From the NCBI RefSeq assembly GCF_020510665.1, contig NZ_CP075187.1, positions 310,001 through 374,000 on the forward strand: 64,000 bases of DNA, given 5' to 3'. Under the pieces are notes generated by a model, which saw only the letters and a program-made list of their open reading frames with translations, ran no database searches and had not been told where the DNA came from. The position numbers and the translations under genes are program-made. Below are positions 45,378-54,641 of this stretch, piece after piece (positions within the stretch are counted from its first letter, which is position 1; every line of letters starts with the position of its first letter). The stretch comes from Dechloromonas denitrificans. GTDB lineage: Bacteria > Pseudomonadota > Gammaproteobacteria > Burkholderiales > Rhodocyclaceae.

Positions 45378-45421
45378 CCCCCTGCATTGCCCCTCGGTTT
45401 TAAGCGGGGCAGTGCAGGGGG
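45378..45421 (+). terminator. Long stem-loop terminator after the CoA-transferase gene
   Basis: CCCCCTGCATTGCCCC (45378-45393) pairs with GGGGCAGTGCAGGGGG (45406-45421); 15 of 16 pairs are Watson-Crick and one is a wobble. The loop is 12 bases. The following TCGTTTC is a weak U-tract, so the stem strength is the main argument. Confidence 0.75.
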
Positions 45422-45515
45422 TCGTTTCGGCTTACATCTTGTAGCAATTTCCTGCGCCGAAGCGGCTGCTTTTTCGTTATCGTGGCAGCCGTGCATTTCT
45501 GCAGGATGGCTTCCC

Positions 45516-45923
45516 ATGAATTTGAAAAAAACATTACTGGCAGTACTTGTCCTGCTCTTCTCGGGCCTGGGCAACGTCTGGGCAGGTGGTCATTTCGATG
45601 TTTATGTCGGACCTGTCTGGGGGCCGCGCTACTACCCATCGCATCGCTATTACTATCCGCCGCCCTACTATTACCCGCCACCGGTGTATTACCCGCCGCA
45701 GGTCATCGTCGTGCCGCCCCCTGAGCCGCAGGTTTACATCGAACAAGCCGATGTGCCGGCCGAGCCGCCTCCGCAAATCGTTCCTGCGCCACCATCGGCA
45801 CCGCAAGCGGCCCCGGCACAGCAGTACTGGTATTACTGTGCCAGTGCCAAAGGCTATTACCCCTATATCAAGGAATGTCCGGGTGGCTGGCAGAAAGTGC
45901 TGCCTGTGCCGCCGGGGAAATGA
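45516..45923 (+). CDS. Small secreted Tyr/Pro-rich protein
   Basis: The 135-residue product has signal peptide MNLKKTLLAVLVLLFSGLGNVWA. The mature protein is dominated by Tyr and Pro repeats (RYYPSHRYYYPPPYYYPPPVYYPP) shown here in two parts: RYYPSHRYYY and PPPYYYPPPVYYPP. It ends with a conserved-looking module YYCASAKGYYPYIKECPGGW containing two cysteines. Similar tails occur in many proteobacterial envelope proteins of unknown role. It is followed one base later by another exported protein gene. The start ATG 45516 is set by the signal peptide. Confidence 0.75.
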   Translation: MNLKKTLLAVLVLLFSGLGNVWAGGHFDVYVGPVWGPRYYPSHRYYYPPPYYYPPPVYYPPQVIVVPPPEPQVYIEQADVPAEPPPQIVPAPPSAPQAAPAQQYWYYCASAKGYYPYIKECPGGWQKVLPVPPGK

Positions 45924-45924
45924 C

Positions 45925-46491
45925 ATGTCGAATGTGAATTCTTCTCTCCGGCGCCTGAGTGTTCTGGTCGGGGCGCTTGCCCTGGGGGCGTGTGCCATCG
46001 TGCCGACCGGGCCGAGCGTCATGGTTTTGCCCGGGACCGGGCAGAGTATCGAGCGTTTTCGTCAGGATGACGCTTACTGCCGCGATTTCTCGTTGATTCA
46101 GATTGGTGGCAAAACCCCGGGCCAGGCTTCGGGAGAATCTTTGGCAACAAGTGCTGCCGTGGGGACTGCCATCGGGGCTGTCGCGGGTGCGGCAATTGGC
46201 GGTGGGCGTGAAGGTGCTGCGGTCGGTGCCGGCGCCGGATTGCTTGTCGGTTCAGCGGTCGGGAGTGGTAGTGCCCGCTCCTCGCGGATCGGCACGCAAC
46301 GCCAATACGACGATGCTTTCATCCAGTGCATGTATGCCAAGGGGCATCGCGTCCCTGTGCCGGCCAGCATGGCAACGGCCCAGAGCAAGGCGGTCAAGCA
46401 CAGCGATGTCGGGATTCCTCCGCCACCGCCGGGAACGCCGCCACCGCCACCCCCCGGTTCTCCGCCGCCGCCACCGCCGTCGGCAAAATAA
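45925..46491 (+). CDS. Glycine-zipper lipoprotein with polyproline tail
   Basis: The protein has 188 residues. Lipobox LGAC makes C23 the lipid anchor. A central glycine-zipper stretch (AAVGTAIGAVAGAAIGGG, then GAAVGAGAGLLVG) is of the kind that packs in or along membranes. The C-terminus is a proline repeat (GIPPPPPGTPPPPPPGSPP) that could reach through the periplasm or bind a partner. It is probably co-transcribed with the Tyr/Pro-rich gene one base upstream. Function is unknown. Confidence 0.78.
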   Translation: MSNVNSSLRRLSVLVGALALGACAIVPTGPSVMVLPGTGQSIERFRQDDAYCRDFSLIQIGGKTPGQASGESLATSAAVGTAIGAVAGAAIGGGREGAAVGAGAGLLVGSAVGSGSARSSRIGTQRQYDDAFIQCMYAKGHRVPVPASMATAQSKAVKHSDVGIPPPPPGTPPPPPPGSPPPPPPSAK

Positions 46492-46586
46492 ACGGTCTTT
46501 TCACCCCGCCGAGCTTCCTGCCGGACTCGTTCTCGCTTATCGTATCCCTAAAGTAATAGTCACTTGATTCTTGAGGGTGGGGTTCG

Positions 46587-47510
46587 ATGAAGATATTGCT
46601 GGTGGAGGATGCCAAGGCCGTCGCTGCCTTGATGGCAGCACGGCTAAGTGCGTTTGGTTACGATGTCCAGCTGGCCGAGAATGGTCAGGTCGCCGTTGAG
46701 ATGTATCAGGCCGCACCGCCTGATCTGGTCCTGATGGATATCGAAATGCCGGTGATGAACGGGTTTGAAGCGACGAACCGTATCCGCGCATTTGAAAGCA
46801 CCCAGCAATGGGCCTGGACCCCGATCATCTTTCTGACGGCGTCCGATACGCCGGAAAATATCGTCACCGCCATCGAGGCCGGGGGCGATGACTTCCTGGC
46901 CAAAACCGTTCCGGAAACGGTTCTGCAAGCCAAAATGAAGGCACTCAGCCGGATTGCGCTATTGCGGGCGCGCCTCGCCCTGGCCAATCGCAAGCTTGAA
47001 GAAATGGCCAATCGTGATGGCTTGACGGGTTTGTTCAATCGTCGGCACATGGATTTGCGCACCGACGTTGCCTGGGAAGAGGCGATTCGCTCGGGGCATG
47101 CCTTCGGATTGTTGATGCTCGATGTCGATAATTTCAAGAAATACAACGATCACTACGGCCATCAGGCGGGCGACGATTGCCTGCGTTCGGTTGCTGCGGC
47201 ACTGAGCGAAGTTTGTGATGAACTGGGGCCGGATGTCATTCTTGCCCGTTATGGCGGGGAGGAGTTTGCGTTGGTCCTGCCGGGCATCGATGCGGCAAGC
47301 TGCCAGACGATAGGTCAGGTCCTGGTCGAGGCTGTTCGCCATCGGCAGATTCCGCATGAGCGGAATGCAGCCTGGGGGGTCGTAACGATTTCAGTCGGCG
47401 GGGCCTGGCAAAACTCGGCAACCGGCAAGATCGTTTCCCTGTTCCGCCAGGCCGACGTGGCCCTGTATCGGGCCAAGGAAGCCGGTCGCAATCAACTGGC
47501 CTTTGACTGA
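46587..47510 (+). CDS. Response regulator with diguanylate cyclase output (REC-GGDEF)
   Basis: The protein has 307 residues. The receiver domain has acidic pocket LLVEDAK and phospho-acceptor in LVLMDIEMPVMNG. The GGDEF domain has active-site loop RYGGEEFALVLPG and substrate segment NRDGLTGLFNRRHMD, so it should make cyclic di-GMP when phosphorylated. The usual RxxD inhibitory site reads LGPD with one extra residue before the active loop, so product inhibition is probably absent. No kinase is adjacent. Confidence 0.93.
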   Translation: MKILLVEDAKAVAALMAARLSAFGYDVQLAENGQVAVEMYQAAPPDLVLMDIEMPVMNGFEATNRIRAFESTQQWAWTPIIFLTASDTPENIVTAIEAGGDDFLAKTVPETVLQAKMKALSRIALLRARLALANRKLEEMANRDGLTGLFNRRHMDLRTDVAWEEAIRSGHAFGLLMLDVDNFKKYNDHYGHQAGDDCLRSVAAALSEVCDELGPDVILARYGGEEFALVLPGIDAASCQTIGQVLVEAVRHRQIPHERNAAWGVVTISVGGAWQNSATGKIVSLFRQADVALYRAKEAGRNQLAFD

Positions 47511-47531
47511 GCCATCCGGCCAGTCAAAGGC
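47499..47531. terminator. Bidirectional stem-loop between convergent dgc and lipA
   Basis: GCCTTTGACTG (47499-47509) and CAGTCAAAGGC (47521-47531) form a perfect 11-base-pair stem around an 11-base loop. The left arm covers the end of the cyclase gene. No U-run is seen on either strand. Position between convergent genes supports a shared end signal. Confidence 0.6.
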
Positions 47532-47549
47532 TGTTGAATCGACTCAGGA

Positions 47550-48518
47550 CTAGACGCCGGCGGCGTGGGCCTGCTGGTCGGCCCAGTAGCTGGAACGTAC
47601 CATCGGCGCACAGGCGGCGCCGCTGAAGCCCATTTTCTTGGCCTCTTCCTCGTACATCTTGAAGGTGTCAGGATGAACATAGCGCGTCACCGGCAAGTGG
47701 TGGCCGCTCGGTGCCAGATACTGGCCGATGGTCAGCATCTCGACGCCGTGGGCGCGCAGGTCGCGCATCACTTCGAGGATTTCCTCATCGGTTTCGCCCA
47801 GGCCGACCATCAGGCCGGACTTGCTTGAAACCTTCGGATAACGCAGCTTGAATTGCTTGAGGAATTCAAGCGAATGAGCGTAGTCGGCACCCGGACGAGC
47901 CTGCTTGTACAGGCGCGGCACGGTTTCCATGTTGTGGTTGAGGACGTCCGGCAATGCTTGGCCGAGTACGTCGAGCGCCACATCCATGCGGCCGCGGAAG
48001 TCGGGCACCAGTGTTTCGATGGTCGTCGTTGGCGACGATGCGCGAACGGCACCGATTACGTCGACAAAATGCTGGGCGCCGCCGTCACGCAGATCGTCGC
48101 GGTCGACGCTGGTAATCACGACATAACGCAGTTTGAGCGCAGCCACGGAATCGGCCAGTTCGCGCGGCTCATCCGGGTTGGGCGGCAGCGGCTGGCCGTG
48201 GCCGACGTCGCAGAACGGGCAGCGGCGGGTGCAGATGTCGCCGAGGATCATGAAGGTCGCCGTGCCGCGACCGAAGCATTCGCCGATATTCGGGCAGGTC
48301 GCCTCTTCACAGACCGTATGCAGCTTCTTTTCGCGCAGCATCGACTTGATTTCGCCGAAGCGGCCGGCGCTGTTGCCGGCCTTGACGCGAATCCAGTCCG
48401 GTTTCTTGAGCGGGGTGTCGACCGGCACGATCTTGATCGGAATGCGCGCTGTCTTCAGTTCGCCCTTTTGTTTGACGCCTTTTTGCTTTGCGCCTGCGGT
48501 GTTTGCGTTGTCAGCCAT
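47550..48518 (-). CDS. lipA: Lipoyl synthase
   Basis: The 322-residue radical-SAM enzyme inserts two sulfurs into protein-bound octanoyl groups. Both Fe-S clusters are visible: the auxiliary cluster in [12 protein letters not shown] and the radical-SAM cluster in [10 protein letters not shown]. The C-terminal RSSYWADQ provides the serine ligand to the auxiliary cluster. It overlaps the upstream lipB by eight bases and is the last gene of the minus-strand run that starts with dacA. Confidence 0.97.
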   Translation of the reverse strand: MADNANTAGAKQKGVKQKGELKTARIPIKIVPVDTPLKKPDWIRVKAGNSAGRFGEIKSMLREKKLHTVCEEATCPNIGECFGRGTATFMILGDICTRRCPFCDVGHGQPLPPNPDEPRELADSVAALKLRYVVITSVDRDDLRDGGAQHFVDVIGAVRASSPTTTIETLVPDFRGRMDVALDVLGQALPDVLNHNMETVPRLYKQARPGADYAHSLEFLKQFKLRYPKVSSKSGLMVGLGETDEEILEVMRDLRAHGVEMLTIGQYLAPSGHHLPVTRYVHPDTFKMYEEEAKKMGFSGAACAPMVRSSYWADQQAHAAGV

Positions 48519-49128
48519 GTTGTTTGTCCAGTTGCTGCAGCAAGTGTTTGCAGAGATGCTCGCCGGCCTCGTGGGCGGTGAGCGGAATGTTCAGATCCTT
48601 GGTCTGGATCACTTTCAGGCCAGCATAGCCGCAGGGATTGATCGCGGCAAAGGGGGAAAGATCCATATCGACATTGAGCGACAGCCCGTGGTAGCTGCAG
48701 CCGTTCTTGATCTTGAGGCCGAGTGCGGCGATCTTGGCATCGCCGACATAAACGCCGGGTGCGCCGCTGTGCCGCTCGGCGTTGACGCCGTAGTCGGCCA
48801 GTGCATCGATCACGGCTTGCTCGATCGTGGTGACCAGTTCGCGCACCTTGATTTTTAGCCGGTGCAGGTCGAGCAGCAGGTAGATTACGACCTGGCCGGG
48901 GCCGTGGTAGGTGACCTGGCCGCCGCGGTCGATCTTGACGACGGGAATGCCGACATCGTTGAGCAGGTGTTCCGGCTTGCCGGCCTGGCCGAGCGTGAAT
49001 ACCGGCGGATGTTCGACGATCCAGATTTCATCGGCGGTATCCGGGGTTCGGCTGGCGGTGAAGTCCTGCATGGCCTGCCAGGTCGGTTCGTATTCGACCC
49101 GGCCGAGACGTTTGACGTGCAGGTTCAC
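48511..49128 (-). CDS. lipB: Octanoyl-ACP:protein octanoyltransferase
   Basis: The 205-residue enzyme moves octanoate from acyl carrier protein to lipoyl domains. Active-site segments are [12 protein letters not shown], the lysine in [17 protein letters not shown] and the catalytic cysteine in [10 protein letters not shown] start at GTG 49128, which overlaps the ybeD stop as GTGA. A longer reading from 49212 would add residues unlike LipB. It hands its product to LipA, encoded next. Confidence 0.95.
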   Translation of the reverse strand: MNLHVKRLGRVEYEPTWQAMQDFTASRTPDTADEIWIVEHPPVFTLGQAGKPEHLLNDVGIPVVKIDRGGQVTYHGPGQVVIYLLLDLHRLKIKVRELVTTIEQAVIDALADYGVNAERHSGAPGVYVGDAKIAALGLKIKNGCSYHGLSLNVDMDLSPFAAINPCGYAGLKVIQTKDLNIPLTAHEAGEHLCKHLLQQLDKQHG

Positions 49129-49394
49129 AGCACGACTTTGATCAGCGGGTGACCACTCAGGTCGGTATAGAGCGCATCGAGCTGCGGCTTCGAGGTGGCG
49201 ATCACGGTGCACGTCAGGCTCAGATAGTTGCCGCCCGAACTGGCACGCATTTCCATGGTTGCACTGTCGAAATCCGGCGCGTGACGGGTGACGATTTCGA
49301 CGACGACCTGGGTCAGCGTTTCTTCCGCCTTGCCCATGATCTTGAGCGGGAAATCGCAGGGAAATTCGAGGAGGGTGTCCTTGTATGAAGCCAT
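49125..49394 (-). CDS. ybeD: YbeD family (DUF493) protein
   Basis: The 89-residue protein starts [21 protein letters not shown] and contains [12 protein letters not shown] and [23 protein letters not shown] segments ([17 protein letters not shown]). YbeD is a small ACT-like fold protein usually found beside lipB, with no settled function. The start ATG 49394 lies one base from the dat stop, and the stop overlaps the lipB start. Confidence 0.9.
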   Translation of the reverse strand: MASYKDTLLEFPCDFPLKIMGKAEETLTQVVVEIVTRHAPDFDSATMEMRASSGGNYLSLTCTVIATSKPQLDALYTDLSGHPLIKVVL

Positions 49395-49395
49395 G

Positions 49396-50271
49396 TCAGC
49401 CTTTGCGCATAACGGATTGCTTGAAGTCCTGGTACCACTGCCACATCTGTTCGCCGACCGGGCCGGGTTGCCCATTGCCGACAGGCTGGCCGTCAATCTG
49501 CGTGATGGCCAGGACTTCCTTGGTCGATGAGGTCATCCAGACCTCGTCGGCGCTGCGAAGTTCCGTTTCATGAATTTCGCGGATTTCGAGCGGTAGACCG
49601 CGGGATTCGGCCAATTCGAGAATGATGTCGTAAGTGATGCCGGGCAGCATCAGGTGTGTCTTGGGCGGCGCCAGCAGCACGCCGTTCTTGACGACAAAAA
49701 TATTCGAGGCAGCCCCTTCCTTGAGCCAGCCGTCACGGATCAACAGCGCTTCAGCGCAGCCATCCTCGACGGCTTGCTGGCGAGCCAGCACGTTGGCCAG
49801 CAGGGAAATTACCTTGAGGTCGCAGCGCGCCCAGCGCTGGTCGGCAACGCTGATCGCACTGACGCCGCGCGCCCGGACATCCGGCGGCGTGGTGACCAGC
49901 GGCCCGGCGAAGGCAAAGGCCGTTGCCGGTACGGGCGTTGCCGGAAAGGCGTGGTCCCGCTTGTTGTCGGCGCCGCGCGTCACTTGCAGGTAAATCGACT
50001 GGTCGTCCCATGGGGCATCGGCAATCAACTTTTCGACGACCGCTTTCCAGCCGGCGATGTCCAGCGGGTTGGCCAGCTTGATGCCGGCCAGCGTGGCGGC
50101 CAGGCGGTGCAGGTGCTCGTCGATGCGGAAAGCGCGTCGCGAATAAACCGGGATCAGTTCATAAACCCCGTCGCCGTAGAGAAACCCGCGGTCGAGCGGC
50201 GAGATGCCAGCCTCGGCAAGAGGCAGGAACTGGCCGTTCAGGTAAACGGGATCGGCGACGTAGGGGGACAT
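49396..50271 (-). CDS. dat: D-amino acid aminotransferase (D-alanine transaminase)
   Basis: This 291-residue PLP enzyme is of class IV. The N-terminus YLNGQFLPLAEAGISPLDRGFLYGDGVYE is typical (read here as YLNGQFLPL and ISPLDRGFLYGDGVYE). The PLP lysine is in CDLKVISLLANVL, and KEGAASNIFVV and MLPGITYDIILEL mark the fold. It interconverts D-alanine and D-glutamate with their keto acids, feeding peptidoglycan. It starts four bases after the dacA stop, fitting a shared cell-wall role. Branched-chain or aminodeoxychorismate activity is a less likely alternative. Confidence 0.88.
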   Translation of the reverse strand: MSPYVADPVYLNGQFLPLAEAGISPLDRGFLYGDGVYELIPVYSRRAFRIDEHLHRLAATLAGIKLANPLDIAGWKAVVEKLIADAPWDDQSIYLQVTRGADNKRDHAFPATPVPATAFAFAGPLVTTPPDVRARGVSAISVADQRWARCDLKVISLLANVLARQQAVEDGCAEALLIRDGWLKEGAASNIFVVKNGVLLAPPKTHLMLPGITYDIILELAESRGLPLEIREIHETELRSADEVWMTSSTKEVLAITQIDGQPVGNGQPGPVGEQMWQWYQDFKQSVMRKG

Positions 50272-50275
50272 GGGC

Positions 50276-51415
50276 TTAGTTGAACCAGAGTTTGACGGTG
50301 TCGATGGCACGACCAAAGATGCCGGCGATTTCGACAGTTTCAAGAGTGGCGACCGGATATTCGCCATAAAGTTTGCCGTCGACCGTGACTTTCAGCGTGC
50401 CCAGGTGCTGGCCGGCCTGGACTGGTGCAATCAGGCGTCCCTGCGGGAAGAACTGGGTCATCACCTTGTCGCTGTAACCGCGCGGTACGGCGATGCTCAG
50501 GTCGGCGGCAAAGCCGGCCTTGACCTGATTCTGGCTGCCCTTCCAGACGCGCAAGGTGGACACCGCCTGGTTGGCGCTGAACAGCGGCACGGCGTCGTAA
50601 GAGAGGAAGCCCCAGTTGAGCAGCTTGAGCGATTCAGTGGCGCGCGCCGAGTCGGAGGCGGTGCCGAGGACGACGGAAAGCAGGCGGCGCTTGTCGCGCA
50701 GCGCCGACGAAATCAGGCAGTAACCGGCCGCATCGGTATGGCCGGTCTTGACGCCGTCGACCGTGGCATCGATGAACAGCAGGCGGTTGCGGTTCGGCTG
50801 GGTGATGTTGTTGTAGCGGAATTCCTTCATCGAGTAATACTTCTTGTATTCCTCGGGGAAGTCGCGGATCAGGGCTGAAGCGAGGATCGACAGATCGCGC
50901 GCCGTGGTGAAATGTTCCGGGTCGGGCAGGCCGGTCGAGTTGCGGAAGCTCGACGACTTCATGCCGAGACGCTGGGCTTCGCGGTTCATCAACTGGGCGA
51001 AGCTTTCCTCGCTGCCGGCGATACCTTCGGCCAGCGTCACGCAGGCGTCGTTGCCGGATTGCACAATCATGCCCTTGATCAGGTCTTCAACCGGTACTTG
51101 CGTGTCGACCTTGATGAACATTTTCGACCCCCCGGTTTTCCAGGCTTTGGGCGAAACCGGCAAAGCCTGGTTCAGGCCGATGGTTTTCTGGCGAATCGCC
51201 TTGAAAGTCAGGTAAGCCGTCATCAGCTTGGTCAGCGAGGCCGGTTCGAGGCGATCGTCCGGCTTTTCCGCGGTCAACACCTGGCCGGAGCCCATTTCGA
51301 GCAGCAGCCAGGATTTTGCCGCCAGGGCTGGCGGGACGGGAAGTTGCTGGGCCAGGGCCTGGGTGGCGATCAACAGGCTCAGCAGGGAAAGAAACAAATA
51401 GCGAAACGGCAACAT
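50276..51415 (-). CDS. dacA: D-alanyl-D-alanine carboxypeptidase (PBP5/6 type)
   Basis: The 379-residue protein has a signal peptide ending near residue 22 (ATQALA-QQ). Penicillin-binding motifs are S60-x-x-K63 in ASLTKL, SGN in VQSGNDACV and KTG in GVKTGHTDAAG. A C-terminal beta domain and an amphipathic anchor helix (IFGRAIDTVKLWF) hold it to the inner membrane. It trims the terminal D-Ala from peptidoglycan stem peptides. It heads the dacA-dat-ybeD-lipB-lipA run. Confidence 0.95.
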   Translation of the reverse strand: MLPFRYLFLSLLSLLIATQALAQQLPVPPALAAKSWLLLEMGSGQVLTAEKPDDRLEPASLTKLMTAYLTFKAIRQKTIGLNQALPVSPKAWKTGGSKMFIKVDTQVPVEDLIKGMIVQSGNDACVTLAEGIAGSEESFAQLMNREAQRLGMKSSSFRNSTGLPDPEHFTTARDLSILASALIRDFPEEYKKYYSMKEFRYNNITQPNRNRLLFIDATVDGVKTGHTDAAGYCLISSALRDKRRLLSVVLGTASDSARATESLKLLNWGFLSYDAVPLFSANQAVSTLRVWKGSQNQVKAGFAADLSIAVPRGYSDKVMTQFFPQGRLIAPVQAGQHLGTLKVTVDGKLYGEYPVATLETVEIAGIFGRAIDTVKLWFN

Positions 51416-51454
51416 GGAGTGGATACTTTTTTTATGGGCGTTGGGGAGGCGGGA

Positions 51455-52363
51455 TTATACCCTTGGCTCTGCGGCGCCTTGCGGTGATGCATTGCACAGG
51501 ACTTCAATGGCCGGGTGACGAATCCGGCGTTCATTCGAGATGGCGTAGATTTGCTCGCTGACACCGGGCATGGCGCCGAGCGGTATGGCATCGAGCTGGC
51601 TGGCAACCTGTTCGGCCAGCGCCAGCGGGGCGGGGAACAAGCCAAGGCCGCCGCGACCAAAGGTGGTGAGTAGTGCGCTGTCTTCAAATTCGGCAACGAT
51701 TTTGGGGCGGATATTGCCTTGTTCCAGCCAGCGATCGATTCGTCCTCGCAGCGCATTGTGCCGGGTAGGCAGCAGCATCGGTGCGCCGTTCAGGCTGTGT
51801 GGGAAATCCTGCTTGTAGCGCTCGACCAACGCGGAATTGCCGAACAGCCCGGTCTCGAAGTCGCCCAGGCGGGTGCTGAAGACTTTGAGGTTGCCGCCGA
51901 CGGGGGCGGCCCGGTCGGTCAGGACGACATCGAGGCGATGCAGCGCGAGATCGGCCAGCAATGGCTCGAATTCACCTTCTTCGCAGATCAGCCGGACTTC
52001 GGCCGGCATGCTGGTGACCGATGACAACAAACGATAGGCCAGCAGTTTCGGAATGCCGTCGGTAATGCCGGCCCGCAGACGCAAGGTTGATTCGCTGTCG
52101 CTGCTTTCCAGTGCGTCGACCAGGGCGTCGCCGAGCTGGAAAATCTGGTCGGCATAGCCAAGCGCCAGCCGTCCCGCATCGCTCAGGACCAGGCCGCGTC
52201 CCTGGCTGTTGAACAGCGCCTTGCCGAGCTGTCGTTCAAGCAGCGAAAGTTGGCCGCTGATCGTCTGGACGGCGACATCCAGCCGCTCGGCCGCTCGGGT
52301 GATGCTGCCTTCCTGCGCAACGACCCAGAAATAATGAAGGTGCTTGTAATTCAGCGTGCTCAT
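51455..52363 (-). CDS. nhaR: LysR family regulator NhaR
   Basis: The 302-residue protein starts with [28 protein letters not shown], read here as [16 protein letters not shown] and [20 protein letters not shown], the NhaR-type helix-turn-helix. The effector domain continues [18 protein letters not shown] and [13 protein letters not shown]. NhaR activates the sodium/proton antiporter nhaA in enterobacteria; no antiporter gene is near here, so the target may differ. It is divergent from htpX. Confidence 0.9.
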   Translation of the reverse strand: MSTLNYKHLHYFWVVAQEGSITRAAERLDVAVQTISGQLSLLERQLGKALFNSQGRGLVLSDAGRLALGYADQIFQLGDALVDALESSDSESTLRLRAGITDGIPKLLAYRLLSSVTSMPAEVRLICEEGEFEPLLADLALHRLDVVLTDRAAPVGGNLKVFSTRLGDFETGLFGNSALVERYKQDFPHSLNGAPMLLPTRHNALRGRIDRWLEQGNIRPKIVAEFEDSALLTTFGRGGLGLFPAPLALAEQVASQLDAIPLGAMPGVSEQIYAISNERRIRHPAIEVLCNASPQGAAEPRV

Positions 52364-52466
52364 GTCCGCTTTCAGAAAAAACCGAAGTATTGGTCAATTT
52401 TGCTCCTGTTTTTCTGGTTTGTACAAGGCCATATACTCGCGCCGTTTTCAACTCATGGAGTTCATC

Positions 52467-53342
52467 ATGAAACGCGTGCTGCTTTTCCTTGCGACCAACC
52501 TGGCGGTCATGCTTGTGCTGGGGCTGGTGACCAGCCTGCTCGGGGTCAATAAATTCCTCACCGCTAACGGTCTGAATCTCGGCATGTTGCTGGCCTTTGC
52601 CGGTGTGATCGGTTTCGGTGGCGCCTTCATTTCGCTGCTCATGTCCAAACCCATGGCCAAGTGGACCACTGGCGCCCGCGTGATCGAGGCGCCGAGTTCG
52701 TCGACCGAGGTCTGGCTGGTTGATACGGTTGCCCGTCTGGCTGAACGCGCTGCGCTGCCGATGCCGGAAGTGGCGATCTACGATGGCGAGCCGAACGCTT
52801 TTGCCACGGGGGCCAGCAAGAACAGTTCGCTGGTTGCCGTATCGACCGGTCTGTTGCAGAGCATGACGCGTGAAGAGGTCGAGGCCGTGTTGGCACATGA
52901 AGTGGCCCACATTGCCAATGGCGACATGGTGACGCTGACGCTGATCCAGGGGGTGGTCAATACCTTCGTCGTCTTCCTGTCGCGCGTCATCGCCTATGCC
53001 GTCGATAGTTTCCTGAAAAAGGGCGATGAAGAGTCGAGCGGTCCGGGCATGGCCTATATGGCCACCAGCATTGTTTGTGAAATTGCCTTTGGCGTGCTGG
53101 CCAGCATCATCGTTGCGTGGTTCTCGCGTCAGCGTGAATTCAAGGCCGATGCCGGTGCTGCCCAGTTGATGCGTTCGCCTCTGCCGATGCAGAACGCCTT
53201 GCGTCGCCTGGGAAGCCTGCATACCGAACCGCTGCCGCAAGCCATGGCAGCCTCCGGGATTGCCGGCGGACAAGGCTGGATGGCTCTGTTCTCATCGCAT
53301 CCGCCGCTTGAAGAACGAATTGCGGCCCTGGCCGGACGTTGA
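52467..53342 (+). CDS. htpX: Heat-shock membrane protease HtpX
   Basis: The 291-residue M48 zinc protease has two N-terminal membrane helices ([39 protein letters not shown]) and a motif [10 protein letters not shown], with the third zinc ligand in [12 protein letters not shown]. It has two more membrane segments between 155 and 215. It degrades misfolded inner-membrane proteins. The start ATG 52467 is preferred, with GGAG eight bases before; ATG 52455 is an alternative. Confidence 0.96.
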   Translation: MKRVLLFLATNLAVMLVLGLVTSLLGVNKFLTANGLNLGMLLAFAGVIGFGGAFISLLMSKPMAKWTTGARVIEAPSSSTEVWLVDTVARLAERAALPMPEVAIYDGEPNAFATGASKNSSLVAVSTGLLQSMTREEVEAVLAHEVAHIANGDMVTLTLIQGVVNTFVVFLSRVIAYAVDSFLKKGDEESSGPGMAYMATSIVCEIAFGVLASIIVAWFSRQREFKADAGAAQLMRSPLPMQNALRRLGSLHTEPLPQAMAASGIAGGQGWMALFSSHPPLEERIAALAGR

Positions 53343-53402
53343 CCGCGGTGCCCCGGGAATTGTCCAAAATTTCCGTGGCATGGCCTTTGCTGAATCATAT
53401 CC

Positions 53403-54641
53403 ATGATGCGACTACATAAAATTGCTTTTCTCGGCCTGGGTTTGAGTGCCACTCTGGCATTCGCCCAGCCCGAGTTCGACTTGCCGACGCTAGAAAGCCT
53501 GGCCATGTCATCGAGCCGCTCTGTTCAGGCGGCCCGTGAGCAGGTCAATGCCGCTCGCTACGCGGTGGACGGTGCGGCTGCCTTCCCGAATCCTGAGCTT
53601 GAATATCTGAGCGGCACGGCGCGGGCGCGCGGTCCCGCCGGAAATCCCGGCGATGCGCGCAGTGTGGCGCTGACTCAGCCGATCGATCTGCCGTGGCGCC
53701 GTTCGGCCCGGATCGGCGCGGCGGAGGCCGGGCTGGATGCGGCCGTTGCCGGATCGCAGATGTTCGAGGCTGATTTGCTGGCCCGCCTGCGCCTGCGCTA
53801 TTTCGACGTCCTGAGGCGCGAGGCTGAAATGAAGAATGCGCGTGAAGATGCGGCGCTGATGGAAGGTGTGCGCTCGCGTATTGCCCTGCGTGTCCAGACC
53901 GGTGAAGCGGCCCGTTTCGAATTGATCAAGTCCGAAGCCGAGACATTGAATGCCCAGAAAACAGCGCAGGCTGCCGGTTTTCGGGTGGAGCAGGCGCGAA
54001 CCCTGCTCCGGCAGGTGGTCGGTGCGGCATTACCGGCCGAATTCAAGCTGACCAGTCGTTTGCGCGATGTGCCGGCCTTGATCCCGCTCGATAGCGTGCG
54101 TCAGCAAATGGATGGCGGCAGCCCCGATTTGGCGCGCTCACGCGCTGAAGTGGTGCGAGCCGAACGGCAACTGGCGCTTGAGCGTGCCCAGCGCTGGCCG
54201 GGCCTGGCCTTGAAGGCCGGCATGGATGAGGATCCGGATACGCGTGTTTCCAAGTTGGGGCTGGTCGTCTCGATTCCGCTTTGGGATCGTCGTTCTGGGC
54301 CGGTTGGCGAAGCAGCGGCTCAGCTTGCCCGGGCAAAAAACGAGCTTGAGGCGCAACAGTTTTCCCTGTCGCAGGGGCTGGAGATTGCTTACCAGCAGTA
54401 TGAAATTGCGCTGACGCAGGTAACAGCGCTTGAATCAGGCATCGTCCGCCAGTCCGAGGCGGCTTTGAAAGTGGCCGAGGCGGCTTATCGCTTCGGAGAA
54501 CGTGGCTTCCTTGAAGTCCTCGATGCTCAGCGCGTTTTTCGGGCGGCACGGGCCGAACTGATTGCGGCCCGCTATGAACTGGCGGCGGCCTGGGTGGATA
54601 TTGAACGACTGCGGGCTGCTCCCGGAGGGAACAAGGAATGA
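53403..54641 (+). CDS. TolC-family outer-membrane factor of a metal RND system (CzcC-like)
   Basis: The 412-residue protein has a signal peptide ending near residue 21 (LAFA-QPEF). Two long helical repeats of the outer membrane efflux protein fold follow (SLAMSSSRSVQAAREQVNAAR split: SRSVQAAREQVNAAR; ERAQRWPGLALKAG). It forms the exit duct for the pump encoded next. Its stop overlaps the adaptor gene start (ATGA), so the operon 53403-59222 is translationally coupled throughout. Confidence 0.88.
   Translation: MMRLHKIAFLGLGLSATLAFAQPEFDLPTLESLAMSSSRSVQAAREQVNAARYAVDGAAAFPNPELEYLSGTARARGPAGNPGDARSVALTQPIDLPWRRSARIGAAEAGLDAAVAGSQMFEADLLARLRLRYFDVLRREAEMKNAREDAALMEGVRSRIALRVQTGEAARFELIKSEAETLNAQKTAQAAGFRVEQARTLLRQVVGAALPAEFKLTSRLRDVPALIPLDSVRQQMDGGSPDLARSRAEVVRAERQLALERAQRWPGLALKAGMDEDPDTRVSKLGLVVSIPLWDRRSGPVGEAAAQLARAKNELEAQQFSLSQGLEIAYQQYEIALTQVTALESGIVRQSEAALKVAEAAYRFGERGFLEVLDAQRVFRAARAELIAARYELAAAWVDIERLRAAPGGNKE

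Noticed and set aside
46400..46490. Short tandem repeat in DNA at the polyproline tail
   Set aside because: It is explained by CCG/CCA proline codons in the glycine-zipper lipoprotein gene, not by a CRISPR or mobile repeat.
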